A stretch of DNA of 64,000 nt from Achromobacter deleyi (GCF_902859705.1 NZ_CADIJO010000015.1:97682-161681); one strand, 5' to 3'; counted from the stretch's first letter, positions 1-8,614 are shown. Program-made: numbers and translations. The notes: generated by a model not told the origin, from the sequence alone.

Positions 1-2
1 TG

Positions 3-485
3 GCCATGTCCGACCGCATCGCCATCATGGACAGCGGCAACATCGCCCAGCTGGGCACGCCCGAGGAACTGTACGGCACGCCCGTCAATGCCTACGTGGC
101 GGACTTCATCGGCTCGGCCAACGTGATCCCGGTGCCGGCTCGCGCGGGCCTGGCCGGCGCCCCGGCCGGCCACGTGCGCTTTGAACTGTGCGGACTGGGC
201 TTTGACGGCACCCTGGGCGGCGCCGACCTGGCCGACCGCGCCGTGCTGATCGCCCGGCCCGAAGAACTGGCGCTGATGGCGCCTGCGCCCTATGTGCCCA
301 ACACGCTGCCCGGCAAGGTGCTGCGGCGCCAGTACCTGGGCTTCAAGACCGCCTACCGCATCGAACTGCAGAACGGTTCGGAAATTCGCGTGGAACTGCA
401 CGCGGGCAACATGGTGGCGCAGTTCCAGCCCGGCGAATCGGTGCAGGTGCTGATTCCCGCCGACAGCCGCGTCGTGAACGCTTGA
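3..485 (+). CDS. ABC transporter ATP-binding protein, C-terminal part (cut by window edge)
   Basis: The reading frame is already open at the first bases, so the start and the nucleotide-binding core lie outside the window. What remains begins with the end of the ATPase domain (SDRIAIMDSGNIAQLGTP, the usual text after the H-loop in PotA/FbpC-type subunits, followed by an LYGTPVNAYVADFIG stretch) and continues into a TOBE-like C-terminal regulatory domain. The next gene starts 13 bp downstream and encodes the permease, so this subunit should energise that importer at the inner face of the membrane. The substrate class (ferric iron, 2-aminoethylphosphonate or related) is inferred from the neighbours only. 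Confidence 0.9.
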   Translation, partial: AMSDRIAIMDSGNIAQLGTPEELYGTPVNAYVADFIGSANVIPVPARAGLAGAPAGHVRFELCGLGFDGTLGGADLADRAVLIARPEELALMAPAPYVPNTLPGKVLRRQYLGFKTAYRIELQNGSEIRVELHAGNMVAQFQPGESVQVLIPADSRVVNA

Positions 486-498
486 GGACGCCCGCGCC

Positions 499-2145
499 AT
501 GAAGATCAAATGGTGGCCCTGGGGCATCCTGACCGCAATCAGCCTGGCGCTGTTGCTGTTTTTCGTGCTGTACCCGCTGGGGGTGCTGTTCAGCAACAGC
601 ATCACCGGCCAGGACGGCGGCTTTTCGCTGGAAGGCTTCAAGGCCCTGTTGGCCGACTCGCAATACCTGGAGGCCTTCGGCAACACGCTGGTGCTGGGCC
701 TGGCGGTCACCACCTGCACCATCCTGGTGGGCGTGCCCTTCGCCTACATGGTGGCGCGCTACGACTTCCCGCTCAAGAACCTGGTGGCCATCCTGCCGGT
801 GCTGACCATCGTGATTCCCGAGATCATCGTGGGCCAGTCGTGGCTGCTGATCCTGGGCAACAACGGCATCCTGACCAATCTGCTGGGCGATGCGGGCATC
901 TCGCTGCCGTCGTTCTACGGCTGGACCGGCATGGTCTTCTCGATGACGCTGGTGTACTACACCTACATCTACCTGGGCGTACTGGCCGCGCTGCGCGGCT
1001 TTGACGGCCAGCTGGAAGAAGCCGGCCTCAGCCTGGGCACGCCGCCCTTCATGACCAAGCTGCGCGTGCTGGTGCCGGTGCTGCTGCCCGCGGTGCTGGT
1101 GAACGCGCTGGTGGTGTTCACGCTGGTGGTGGGCAACTTCGCGCTGGCGATGCTGCTGGGCAGCCGCGTGCCGCTGCTGTCGGTGATGACCTACAACACC
1201 TTCGTCAGCGAAATGGGCGGCAGCCCCACGCTGCAAAGCGCCATGTCGGTCGTGTCCATCGCCATCGTCGCCATCGTGCTGTTCATCCAGAAACGCGTGG
1301 TCGAACGCAAGGTCTACACCATGACGCAGGGCCGCGCGCCGGCGGCACGCCACGTGCGCTCGTGGACCGCGCTGCTCTACACGGGCGGCGTCGGCCTGGT
1401 GATCCTGGTGTCGATGCTGCCGCTCATCATCGTATTCGTGGCCGCGTTCACCAAGACCAGCGGGCCGGTGATGCAATGGGGTTCGTGGTCGCTCGCCAGC
1501 ATGCAGCGGGCGCTGCACGGCGCGCCGGAACCCATCCTGAATTCGCTGAAATTCGCCTCGCTGGCCACCGTGACGGGCGTGGCCTTCGCGGTGCTGGTCA
1601 GCTACCTGACCATCAAGAAGCGCAGCGCCTTCACGCAGGTGCTGGACTACATCGTGGTGCTGCCGCTGACCATCTCGGGCACGGTGCTGGGCATTGCGCT
1701 GGTGCAGACCTTCAACACCGGCTGGCTGGTGCTGGCGGGCACGTCCGGCATCATGGTGCTGTGCTATGCGGTGCGGCGCCTGCCGTTCGCGGTGCGCAAC
1801 GCCTCGTCCGTGCTGTTCAACATTCCCGATTCCATCGAAGAGGCCTCGATCAGCCTGGGCGTGTCGCCGCTGATGACCTTCTTCAAGGTGATCCTGCCCG
1901 CCATGAAGGCCTCGATCATCTCGGCGGCCATCCTGATGTGGCTGACCACGATTTCCGAGCTGTCGGCGTCCATCGTGGCCTACAGCGGCGGCCTGGAAAC
2001 CATGCCCATTGCCATTTTCCGGCAGGTCGACGGCGGCCGCCTGGGCATGGCCTCGGCTTACGGCGCCGCGCTGGTCACGGTGATCGTGCTGCCCATCATC
2101 GTGTCGGTCAAGGCGTTCCGCATCAAGCTGTTCTCCGGCAAATAA
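499..2145 (+). CDS. ABC transporter permease with two fused transmembrane domains (FbpB/PhnU class)
   Basis: 548-residue very hydrophobic protein containing two successive permease domains, roughly residues 10-260 and 290-545. Each carries an EAA-type cytoplasmic loop: LEEAGLSLGTPPFMTKLRVL near residue 172 and IEEASISLGVSPLMTFFKVI near residue 449. Fused two-domain permeases of this length are typical of ferric iron, thiamine and aminoethylphosphonate importers. It starts 13 bp after the ATPase gene and is followed 23 bp later by the binding protein, giving the ATPase-permease-binding protein order of one operon. Substrate cannot be read from the sequence. Confidence 0.9.
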   Translation: MKIKWWPWGILTAISLALLLFFVLYPLGVLFSNSITGQDGGFSLEGFKALLADSQYLEAFGNTLVLGLAVTTCTILVGVPFAYMVARYDFPLKNLVAILPVLTIVIPEIIVGQSWLLILGNNGILTNLLGDAGISLPSFYGWTGMVFSMTLVYYTYIYLGVLAALRGFDGQLEEAGLSLGTPPFMTKLRVLVPVLLPAVLVNALVVFTLVVGNFALAMLLGSRVPLLSVMTYNTFVSEMGGSPTLQSAMSVVSIAIVAIVLFIQKRVVERKVYTMTQGRAPAARHVRSWTALLYTGGVGLVILVSMLPLIIVFVAAFTKTSGPVMQWGSWSLASMQRALHGAPEPILNSLKFASLATVTGVAFAVLVSYLTIKKRSAFTQVLDYIVVLPLTISGTVLGIALVQTFNTGWLVLAGTSGIMVLCYAVRRLPFAVRNASSVLFNIPDSIEEASISLGVSPLMTFFKVILPAMKASIISAAILMWLTTISELSASIVAYSGGLETMPIAIFRQVDGGRLGMASAYGAALVTVIVLPIIVSVKAFRIKLFSGK

Positions 2146-2168
2146 CCCGCACCCACCAAAGGCGACCC

Positions 2169-3152
2169 ATGCACCTCAAACACCTCCTGCAAACCGGCCT
2201 GTTGGCCGCCACCCTGGCCTCGGGCGCCCTGCACGCCCAGAACGTGGTCCTGTACTCGTCCAACAACACCGAAACCATCGAAACCGCGCTGGACGCCGTC
2301 AAGGCCAAATCGCCCAAGCTGAACGTGCAGCCGGTCACCGGCGGCACGGGCACGATGATGAAGCGCATCGAGGCCGAAGCGCAGAACCCGCGCGGCGACC
2401 TGTTCTGGAGCGGCGGCTTCGGCACGCTGGGCGCCTACCGCCAGCACCTGCAACCCTACCGCTCGCCCGACCTGGACAAGATTCCCGCCGAATTCCGCGG
2501 CCCGGACGACCTGTGGGTGGGCACCAACGTGCACATCATGGTGCTGATGGTCAACGAACGCCAGTTGAAGGGCCTGCCGGCCCCGGCCACCTGGTCCGAC
2601 CTGATGCAGCCGCAATGGAAGGGCAAGTTCGCCATCACCGACCCGTCCAAGAGCGGCACGGCCTACATGCTGGTCTATGGCCTGTACAAGCAGTTCGGCC
2701 AGGAAGGCCTGGACAAGATCGCCGCCAACGCCGTGGTCACGGCCTCGTCGGGCACCACCTACAAGGGCGTGGCCGCGGGCGAATACGCGGTGGGCATGAC
2801 GCTGGAATACGCCGCCCAGGAATACGTGGCCGGCGGCCAGAAGGAAATCAAGCTGGTGTACCCGTCCGAAGGCAGCTACCTGGCGCCCGAAGGCATGTTC
2901 ATCATCAAGGGCGCCAAGAACCTGGACGCCGCCAAGGCGCTCTACGACGGCCTGCTCAGCAAGGAGGCCCAGGAAGCGCAGCTGGTGAAGAACTTCCGCC
3001 GCCCCACCCGCACGGACATCGCGGTGGCCAGCCTGACCACCCTGCCCGACTTCAAGAGCATCAAGATCTTCCCGGTCAGCCAGGACGCGGCGGCCAAGGA
3101 ATATGAAGCGGTGGTCACCGCCTGGAACCAGGCGGTCGCCAAGGCCAAGTAA
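2169..3152 (+). CDS. ABC transporter substrate-binding protein (Fe3+/2-aminoethylphosphonate class)
   Basis: 327 residues with a signal peptide (about 1-23, cleavage after ALHA) and a periplasmic binding fold beginning NVVLYSSNNTETIETALDA, as in FbpA/PhnS-type proteins. The start is the ATG directly after GGCGACCC; the same frame is open further upstream but that stretch overlaps the permease gene. I do not see the adjacent tyrosine pair that coordinates Fe(III) in classical FbpA, so an organic or phosphonate ligand is as likely as iron. Last gene of the importer operon; a hairpin follows the stop codon. Confidence 0.85.
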   Translation: MHLKHLLQTGLLAATLASGALHAQNVVLYSSNNTETIETALDAVKAKSPKLNVQPVTGGTGTMMKRIEAEAQNPRGDLFWSGGFGTLGAYRQHLQPYRSPDLDKIPAEFRGPDDLWVGTNVHIMVLMVNERQLKGLPAPATWSDLMQPQWKGKFAITDPSKSGTAYMLVYGLYKQFGQEGLDKIAANAVVTASSGTTYKGVAAGEYAVGMTLEYAAQEYVAGGQKEIKLVYPSEGSYLAPEGMFIIKGAKNLDAAKALYDGLLSKEAQEAQLVKNFRRPTRTDIAVASLTTLPDFKSIKIFPVSQDAAAKEYEAVVTAWNQAVAKAK

Positions 3153-3162
3153 GCGGTACTGC

Positions 3163-3186
3163 CCGGCGGGCCATCAGGCCCGCCGG
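3163..3186. terminator. Hairpin between convergent genes
   Basis: A 10-bp perfect stem, CCGGCGGGCC (3163-3172) with GGCCCGCCGG (3177-3186), and a 4-nt loop, lies between the importer operon and the convergent ABC ATPase gene. There is no T-run on either side, so it may be a Rho-assisted or bidirectional stop, or only a 3' end stabiliser. Confidence 0.5.
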
Positions 3187-3203
3187 CTCCGCACGCTGGC
3201 CCC

Positions 3204-3875
3204 CTACTGGACCATGCGTCCGGCCGCCAGCACCAGCTGACGGGCGCAGCGCGCGGCCAACTGCGGATCGTGGGTCACCAGCACCAGGGTGGTGCCGTGT
3301 TCCCGGTGCAGGTCGAACATCAGATCGATGACCGTCACGCCCGTGGCGGCATCCAGGCTGCCGGTGGGTTCGTCCGCGAACAGCAGATCCGGCTGCACCA
3401 CGAAGGCGCGCGCCAGCGACACACGCTGCTGCTCGCCGCCCGACAGGGTGCGCGGATAATGATGCAGCCGCGCGCCCAGGCCCACCCGTTCCAGCATGGC
3501 CTGCGCGGCCTCGCGGGCCGGCTGGCCGGCCAGTTCCAGGGGCAGCATCACGTTTTCCAGCGCCGTCAGGTTCGGCAGCAGCTGAAACGACTGAAACACA
3601 AATCCCACGTGATTGGCGCGCAGGCGCGCCCGGCCGTCCTCATCGAGCGCGAACAGGTCCTGCCCGGCCAGGCGCACGCTGCCCGAGCTGGGAACATCCA
3701 GGCCCGCCAGCAGTCCCAACAAGGTGGACTTGCCCGAACCGGAGCTGCCGGTGATGGCCACGGCGCTGCCCGCCTGCACCGTAAAATCGATGTCTTCCAG
3801 GATAGACAGCGTCCCGCCGGCATCGGCTACCCGCTTGCCCAGCCCTTTCACCTCGATCGAATTCTTGCTATCCAT
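3204..3875 (-). CDS. ybbA: ABC transporter ATP-binding protein, YbbA/LolD-like
   Basis: 223-residue stand-alone nucleotide-binding domain of the MacB/LolD type: Walker A GSSGSGKST (43-51), Q-loop GFVFQSFQLLPNLTALENVMLPLE, signature LSGGEQQ (144-150), Walker B LLFADEP (164-170), H-loop LVTHD. E. coli YbbA is encoded next to the thioesterase TesA, and here too the divergent neighbour is a TesA-like GDSL esterase. The matching permease (YbbP) is not adjacent. The ATG overlaps the esterase ATG on the other strand (CATG at 3873-3876), an exceptional arrangement, but both starts give well-placed N-termini. Confidence 0.88.
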   Translation of the reverse strand: MDSKNSIEVKGLGKRVADAGGTLSILEDIDFTVQAGSAVAITGSSGSGKSTLLGLLAGLDVPSSGSVRLAGQDLFALDEDGRARLRANHVGFVFQSFQLLPNLTALENVMLPLELAGQPAREAAQAMLERVGLGARLHHYPRTLSGGEQQRVSLARAFVVQPDLLFADEPTGSLDAATGVTVIDLMFDLHREHGTTLVLVTHDPQLAARCARQLVLAAGRMVQ

Positions 3876-4521
3876 GCGCCTATTTCCCCGTCTGCTACTT
3901 ACGTCCGTCCTTGCGAGCGCCCTGTTGGCGCCCGCCCACGCTCAGACCGCCGCCGCGGCGCAGGGTTCCGCGCTGCGCACCGTGCTGGTGGTGGGCGACA
4001 GCCTGGCCGCCGAATATGGCATCAAGCGCGGCACCGGCTGGGTGCCGCTGCTGTCTGCCCGGCTTTCCGAACAATACCCGAAGTACAAGGTCGTGAATGC
4101 CAGCATCAGTGGCGACACCACCAGCGGCGGCGTCGCCCGCCTGCCCGCGCTGCTGCGCCAGCATGAGCCGGCCGTGGTGGTGCTGGAACTGGGCTCGAAC
4201 GACGCCCTGCGCGGCCTGCCCCTGAACATGACCGAGCAGAACCTGCGCACCATGGCGCAAACGGCCCGCAAGGCCGAGGCCCAGGTGGTCATCGTGGGCA
4301 TGCAGATCCCGCCCAACTACGGCCGCGACTACACCCAGCGCTTTGCCCAGGTGTTTCCCACGGTCGCCAAAGACGAAAACGCCCGGCTCGTGCCCTTCCT
4401 GATGGAAGGCATTGCAACGAACCGGGCGATGTTCCAGGCCGACGGCATCCATCCGAACGAGGATGCGCAGGGCCAATTGCTGGATAACGTGTGGCCGGTG
4501 TTGCGGCCGCTGTTGCAGTAA
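3874..4521 (+). CDS. tesA: GDSL arylesterase / lysophospholipase, TesA-like
   Basis: 215 residues. A signal peptide (about 1-23, cleavage near AHA) is followed by the SGNH-hydrolase blocks: block I GDSL at residues 41-44 (nucleophile Ser43), block II with the SGDTTSGG glycine, block III GSNDALRG, and block V DGIHPNEDAQ with the catalytic Asp/His pair. Expected to hydrolyse thioesters or lysophospholipids in the periplasm. The ATG sits immediately upstream of a classic signal sequence, which fixes the start even though the frame is open further upstream. Divergently overlaps ybbA by two bases. Confidence 0.9.
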   Translation: MRLFPRLLLTSVLASALLAPAHAQTAAAAQGSALRTVLVVGDSLAAEYGIKRGTGWVPLLSARLSEQYPKYKVVNASISGDTTSGGVARLPALLRQHEPAVVVLELGSNDALRGLPLNMTEQNLRTMAQTARKAEAQVVIVGMQIPPNYGRDYTQRFAQVFPTVAKDENARLVPFLMEGIATNRAMFQADGIHPNEDAQGQLLDNVWPVLRPLLQ

Positions 4522-4602
4522 CACGGCAACGGCGACGCAACGACGGCGCAACTTCAGGTCAAGCCCGCGGCACCCTCAGGACGCCGCGGCGTGGCGCAAG
4601 CC

Positions 4603-6570
4603 TCAGCCTGCGGCCTGTTGGGGCTGGTCGCCGCGGATGACGTCGGCGGCGGCCGGCAGCACCTGCACCTTGTACTCTTCGCGCAGCATGCGCACCAGCG
4701 CTTCGTTCTCGGCCTGGCCCCAGGCGCCCGACAACTGCTGCGCCAGGCGTTCCTTGTCAGCCGCGTCGACCGTGCCGGCATCGACCTTTTCCAGGCGCAC
4801 CAGCGTGTAGTCGGCGCCCGACTGCACACCCGTGTAGGCCGGCAGCTTGGATGCGGGCAGACGCATCACGGCGTCCAGCACCGGGCGCGGCAGGTTCTTC
4901 GGGTCTTGGCGCGACACGACCAGCGGGCCGCCAAAACCTTCCGGCGTTGCCGCCGGGCTGGCCTGGTCGGCCGCCAGTGCGGCTTCGCCGGCCTTCTTGG
5001 CGGCTTCGGCAGAACGCTCGTCCAGCAGCTTGGCGCGGATGGAATCGCTGACCTTGTCCAGCGGCGGGATGTGGGCGGGTTCAACCGCGGCCACGCGCAC
5101 CGCCAGCATCGTGTCGGGCGACAGTTCGATCACGCCGGAATTCTGCTTTTCACGCAGCACGTCGGGCGAGAACACCACCTGGCGCACGCGCGGGTTGTCC
5201 AGCAGCGCGGCATCCGGGCTGTCGACGGCGGAACCCGGGCCAGCCTGGTCGGCGGGCAACAGGCCTTCGCGGGTGACGCCCGAAGCGGTGCGCAGCTTCA
5301 GGCCCACCGCGTCGGCGGCCGGCTGCAGGCTGTCGCGCTGGTCGTAGACCTGCTTGTTCAGCTGGCTGGCCATTTCCGAGAAGCGGATGGCGGCCAATTG
5401 CTTGCGCACTTCGGCGGTGATCTGTTCCTTGACCTCGGCCAGCGGCTTGATCGCAGCCGGCTGGATCTCGGTGACCTTGACCACGTGGAAACCGGACGGG
5501 CTTTCCACCACGCCGGACACCTGATCCTTGGATTGGCTGAACACCGCCTTTTCGAGCGGACCGGACAGCATGCCCGGCGCCAGCCAGCCCAGGTCGCCGC
5601 CATTGGCGGCCGAACCGGCGTCCTGCGAATTCTTGCGGGCCAGATCGGCGAACTTGGCCGGATCGGCGGCCGCCTGCTTGGCCAGGTCTTCGGCCTTGGC
5701 GCGGGCAGCCTTGCGCGCATCTTCCGAGGCGCCCGCGGGCACTTCGATCATGATGTGGCTGGCGCGGCGGCGCTCGGGTTGACCAAAGCGGGTCTTGTTC
5801 TGCTCGTAGTACGAGGCCAGGTCTTCGTCCTTGACCTGCACGCCCTGCGTGGCGGCGGCTTCGTCGAGCACCAGGTATTGCACCTGCACCTGTTCGGGAA
5901 TCTGCAGTTGCTGCTTGTTGGCGTCGTACCAGGTCTGGATGTCAGCCGGCGTGACGGTCACTTGCGAACGGAAATCGGCCGCCGTGAAGCGGCGCAGCTG
6001 CACCGTGCGTTGCTGCGTCAGCGCGGTTTCCAGCGTGGCCACGACTTCACCGGGCGCGCGGGCCGACTGGCCGACGGGCTCGAGCACGCGGGCCACGGCC
6101 AGGTCGCGGCGCAGGCCGGCCTCGAACGACGTGGGCGACATGCCTTGCGCGGCCAGCACCTGGCGATAGCGTTCCGGCGAGAAACGGCCGTTGTCCTGGA
6201 CTTCCGGGATCGCGGCGATGGTGTTGCGCAGCGTTTCGTCGGACACCGAGAAACGGTTGTCGACGGCCACGTTGGCCAGGAGGCGTTGATTGATCAGCTG
6301 GTTCAGCAGGCTTTCGCGCAGCGCCGGCGTATCGATCACCGCGGGGTCGAACTGGGCGCCCAGGCGTTGGCGGAATTGCTCCAGCTGGTTGCGGTGCGCC
6401 TGGTCGAACTCGGCGCGGGAAATCGGCTGGCCGGCGACGGTTGCCAATTCAGGCTCGCGGCGCATAAAGCTGTCATAGCCTTGAATCCCGACGAGGAAGA
6501 AGGAAGGCACAATCAGAAGCAGCAGGATGAACTGCATCCAGCGCCGATGGCTGCGAATAAATTCGAACAT
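4603..6570 (-). CDS. ppiD: Periplasmic folding chaperone PpiD (SurA/PpiC-type)
   Basis: 655 residues, slightly longer than E. coli PpiD. A single N-terminal membrane anchor (about 14-31) follows the basic start MFEFIRSHRRWM; then come a SurA-N-like chaperone region and a parvulin domain near residues 265-365 (RRRASHIMIEVPAG ... NGGDLGWLAPGM). It holds and helps fold outer-membrane proteins leaving the Sec translocon. I chose the ATG at 6570 because the family starts with MFEFIR; the in-frame extension to 6903 runs through a promoter-like and a terminator-like element. It is the only gene of its transcription unit here, convergent with tesA. Confidence 0.93.
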   Translation of the reverse strand: MFEFIRSHRRWMQFILLLLIVPSFFLVGIQGYDSFMRREPELATVAGQPISRAEFDQAHRNQLEQFRQRLGAQFDPAVIDTPALRESLLNQLINQRLLANVAVDNRFSVSDETLRNTIAAIPEVQDNGRFSPERYRQVLAAQGMSPTSFEAGLRRDLAVARVLEPVGQSARAPGEVVATLETALTQQRTVQLRRFTAADFRSQVTVTPADIQTWYDANKQQLQIPEQVQVQYLVLDEAAATQGVQVKDEDLASYYEQNKTRFGQPERRRASHIMIEVPAGASEDARKAARAKAEDLAKQAAADPAKFADLARKNSQDAGSAANGGDLGWLAPGMLSGPLEKAVFSQSKDQVSGVVESPSGFHVVKVTEIQPAAIKPLAEVKEQITAEVRKQLAAIRFSEMASQLNKQVYDQRDSLQPAADAVGLKLRTASGVTREGLLPADQAGPGSAVDSPDAALLDNPRVRQVVFSPDVLREKQNSGVIELSPDTMLAVRVAAVEPAHIPPLDKVSDSIRAKLLDERSAEAAKKAGEAALAADQASPAATPEGFGGPLVVSRQDPKNLPRPVLDAVMRLPASKLPAYTGVQSGADYTLVRLEKVDAGTVDAADKERLAQQLSGAWGQAENEALVRMLREEYKVQVLPAAADVIRGDQPQQAAG

Positions 6571-6628
6571 GGAATCCCTGTTGCCGCACTCGGGAGGAGA
6601 CTTCCGCCCGGGCCGCACGAAAACGCAT

Positions 6629-6652
6629 AAAAAAAGGCGAATCTCATTCGCC
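6629..6652 (-). terminator. Terminator-like hairpin in the ppiD leader (candidate attenuator)
   Basis: On the minus strand a perfect 7-bp stem (GGCGAAT / ATTCGCC, loop GAG) is followed directly by seven T residues, the form of an intrinsic terminator. It lies about 60 nt upstream of the ppiD ATG and about 35 nt downstream of a promoter-like sequence, with no upstream gene on this strand to terminate. It could cut a short transcript or attenuate ppiD. Confidence 0.6.
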
Positions 6653-6688
6653 CTATTCCCATACCGGTCAAACCGGGTCAGCGGGCGG

Positions 6689-6697
6689 ATTTTAGCA
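6689..6697 (-). promoter_or_regulatory. Candidate extended -10 promoter for the ppiD leader
   Basis: The minus strand reads TGCTAAAAT, an extended -10 (TGnTAAAAT). No good -35 box is visible 17 bp upstream, consistent with an extended -10 promoter. A start point near 6682 would make a transcript that meets the terminator-like hairpin at 6652-6629 after about 50 nt. Confidence 0.4.
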
Positions 6698-6884
6698 TTT
6701 CTCATTCGTCCCGCAGCGCCCGATTCTAACGCGTCTCTTGCCGCCCCGCCCGCCTGCCCGCGGAGGCGTTGCCGGGCCCTTCCGACCCCATGGAAGCCTG
6801 CGCCCGTCAACTCGGGAAACCCCCGTTTTCGCACCCGGCCTGCCCCCGTATTGTGAAATCCCCTCCACGCATAGGTGACCATCC

Positions 6885-8177
6885 ATGCCGTTCCCGCTCT
6901 CACGTCCCCACATCCTGCGCGCCGCCGTCGCCCTGGCCTTCCTGGGTGGCGCCCATGCCGCCCTGGCCGCCCCCGTCGCCGCCGTGCACGAAGCCGCCCA
7001 GGGGCAGAAGCAAGGCATGCTCGACACCATGCGCGACCTGGTCAACATCGAATCGGGCAGCAAGGACGTCGAAGGCGTGGAACGCATCGCCGCCCTCATC
7101 GGCGACCGCCTCAAGGCGCTGGGCGGCAAGGTCGACATCATCAAGCCCACCGACATCTTCCGCCTGGACGACACCCCCGAACACGTCGGCCCCATGGTCC
7201 ATGCCGAATTCAAAGGCAGCGGCCAGAAGAAAATCATGCTGATCGCCCACATGGACACCGTCTATCGCAACGGCATGCTGCGCGACCAGCCCTTTCGCAT
7301 CGACGGCGAACGCGCCTACGGCCTGGGCATCGCCGACGACAAGCACGGCGTCGCCACCATCCTGCACACCCTGGCCCTCTTGCAGAAAATGGACTTCAAG
7401 GACTACGGCGTCATCACGGTCCTCATCAACGGCGACGAAGAAATCAGCTCGCCCGGCGCCCGCGATACCATCACCCGCCTGGGCGCCGACCAGGACGCCG
7501 TCTTCTCCTTCGAGGGCGGCGGCACCGAGCCCCGCCTGACCCTGGCCACCAGCGGCATCGGCGCGGCCTACCTCAACGTGCAAGGCAAGACCTCCCACGC
7601 CGGCGCCCGCCCCGAAGGCGGCGTCAACGCCCTCTACGAACTCGCCCACCAGCTGCTGCAACTGGACAAGCTGTCCAAACCCGAAGAAGGCCTGAAACTG
7701 AACTGGACCGTCGCCCAGGCCGGCACTAACCGCAACGTCATCCCCGGCCAGGCCACCGCCCAGGCCGACGCCCGCGCCCTGAAAGTCTCCGACTTCGACG
7801 CCCTCTCGCGCACCCTGCAGGAACGCGTGCAGAAAAAGCTCTTGCCCGACTCCAAGGTCACCGTCAAATTCGAAGTGCGCCGCCCGCCACTGGAAGCCAC
7901 CCCCGCGTCCCGCGCCCTGGCCAACCACGGCGTCGCCATCTACAAAGAACTCGACCTGCCCATGAAAGTCATCGACCGCGCCAGCGGCGGCGGCACCGAC
8001 GCCGCCTTCGCCGCCCTCAAGGCCCGCGGCCCCGTGATCGAAGGCATGGGCCTGTCCGGCTTCGGCGCCCACTCCAACGACGCCGAATACATCCAGATCA
8101 ACTCCATCGTCCCGCGCCTCTACCTGGCCGCCCGCATGATCATGGACATCTCACAAGACAAGGCCCCACTGAAGTAG
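6885..8177 (+). CDS. M20 family metallopeptidase, glutamate carboxypeptidase (CPG2-like)
   Basis: 430 residues with a signal peptide (about 1-29). Di-zinc M20 motifs are present: AHMDTVY with His122/Asp124, GLGIADDKHG with bridging Asp151, NGDEEISSPG with catalytic Glu185 and ligand Glu186, and the late HSNDAEYI histidine. The dimerisation domain insertion lies in the middle (residues ~205-320). This is the layout of carboxypeptidase G2, which removes C-terminal glutamate from folates and peptides in the periplasm. Monocistronic; followed by a 437-bp region rich in inverted repeats. Confidence 0.88.
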   Translation: MPFPLSRPHILRAAVALAFLGGAHAALAAPVAAVHEAAQGQKQGMLDTMRDLVNIESGSKDVEGVERIAALIGDRLKALGGKVDIIKPTDIFRLDDTPEHVGPMVHAEFKGSGQKKIMLIAHMDTVYRNGMLRDQPFRIDGERAYGLGIADDKHGVATILHTLALLQKMDFKDYGVITVLINGDEEISSPGARDTITRLGADQDAVFSFEGGGTEPRLTLATSGIGAAYLNVQGKTSHAGARPEGGVNALYELAHQLLQLDKLSKPEEGLKLNWTVAQAGTNRNVIPGQATAQADARALKVSDFDALSRTLQERVQKKLLPDSKVTVKFEVRRPPLEATPASRALANHGVAIYKELDLPMKVIDRASGGGTDAAFAALKARGPVIEGMGLSGFGAHSNDAEYIQINSIVPRLYLAARMIMDISQDKAPLK

Positions 8178-8226
8178 AGCCACCACAACAACAAAGCCAT
8201 CAACCGCTACATCACCAGCAGCGTAT

Positions 8227-8262
8227 GTCCAGGACGGCCGCGCAGGGCGGCCCGTCCTGGAC
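8227..8262. repeat. Hairpin with 11-bp arms
   Basis: GTCCAGGACGG (8227-8237) pairs with CCGTCCTGGAC (8252-8262). The 16-mer CCGCGCAGGGCGGCCC (8238-8253), mostly loop, recurs exactly at 14423-14438 in another intergenic region. It lies about 50 nt after the M20 peptidase stop and may act as a 3' stabiliser, but the repeated core suggests a dispersed element. Confidence 0.6.
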
Positions 8263-8356
8263 GGGCGCAATCCACCTCTCCCCCCCACAGTTTTGCCCCC
8301 CACGAAGCCCAAGCACACAACTCGCCCCAACCGCGCGTGGTTAATCCCAAACGCGA

Positions 8357-8519
8357 GCGGCGTCGGGGCGGTGGGGCCGGGGCGGGGCGTGTAGCGGCGC
8401 GCGCGGCGGAATCCGTAGGAGTCGCCGCAGGCGACGACGAGGATGAGCACGCGCTGTCCGGCGCCCGCGCGCCGGACAAGCCGCGTAGCCCCGCCCCGGC
8501 CCCACCGCCCCGACGCCGC
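8357..8519. repeat. Large inverted repeat, 32-nt perfect arms around a 99-bp spacer
   Basis: The arm at 8357-8388 begins GCGGCGTCGGGGCGGTGG and its exact reverse complement occupies 8488-8519. The spacer has two further hairpins: GTCGCC/GGCGAC with loop GCA near 8433-8447 and TGTCCGGCG/CGCCGGACA near 8457-8479. On an RNA or extruded strand the whole would form a cruciform with two side hairpins. No transposase, no flanking target duplication and no coding capacity are visible. Confidence 0.85.
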
Positions 8520-8614
8520 GCCAAAAGAACCCACCCACCCACCCAAAAAAACCCACCCCCAAGAAGGAGTATCCTTGCAACCTATCCAAAAGCACCGATA
8601 AAGCAACAAAAGAA

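Larger units (their letters stand above)
8178..8614. other. 437-bp intergenic region filled with palindromic elements
   Basis: No credible gene. It holds an 11-bp-arm hairpin (8227-8262), a 32-nt perfect inverted repeat (8357-8388 with 8488-8519) enclosing two smaller hairpins, and an ACCC/A-rich tract (8521-8572) just before the glycerophosphodiesterase gene. The open frames across it have low-complexity Gly/Arg/Pro/Ala translations produced by the GC-rich repeats. Confidence 0.8.

Noticed and set aside
2169..3152. Classical ferric-binding FbpA
   Set aside because: Paired Tyr ligands not seen, so I left the ligand open rather than naming it fbpA.
4565..4589. CCGCGGC/GCCGCGG hairpin between tesA and ppiD
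   Set aside because: Stem of only 7 GC pairs with no T-run on either strand; expected by chance in such DNA.
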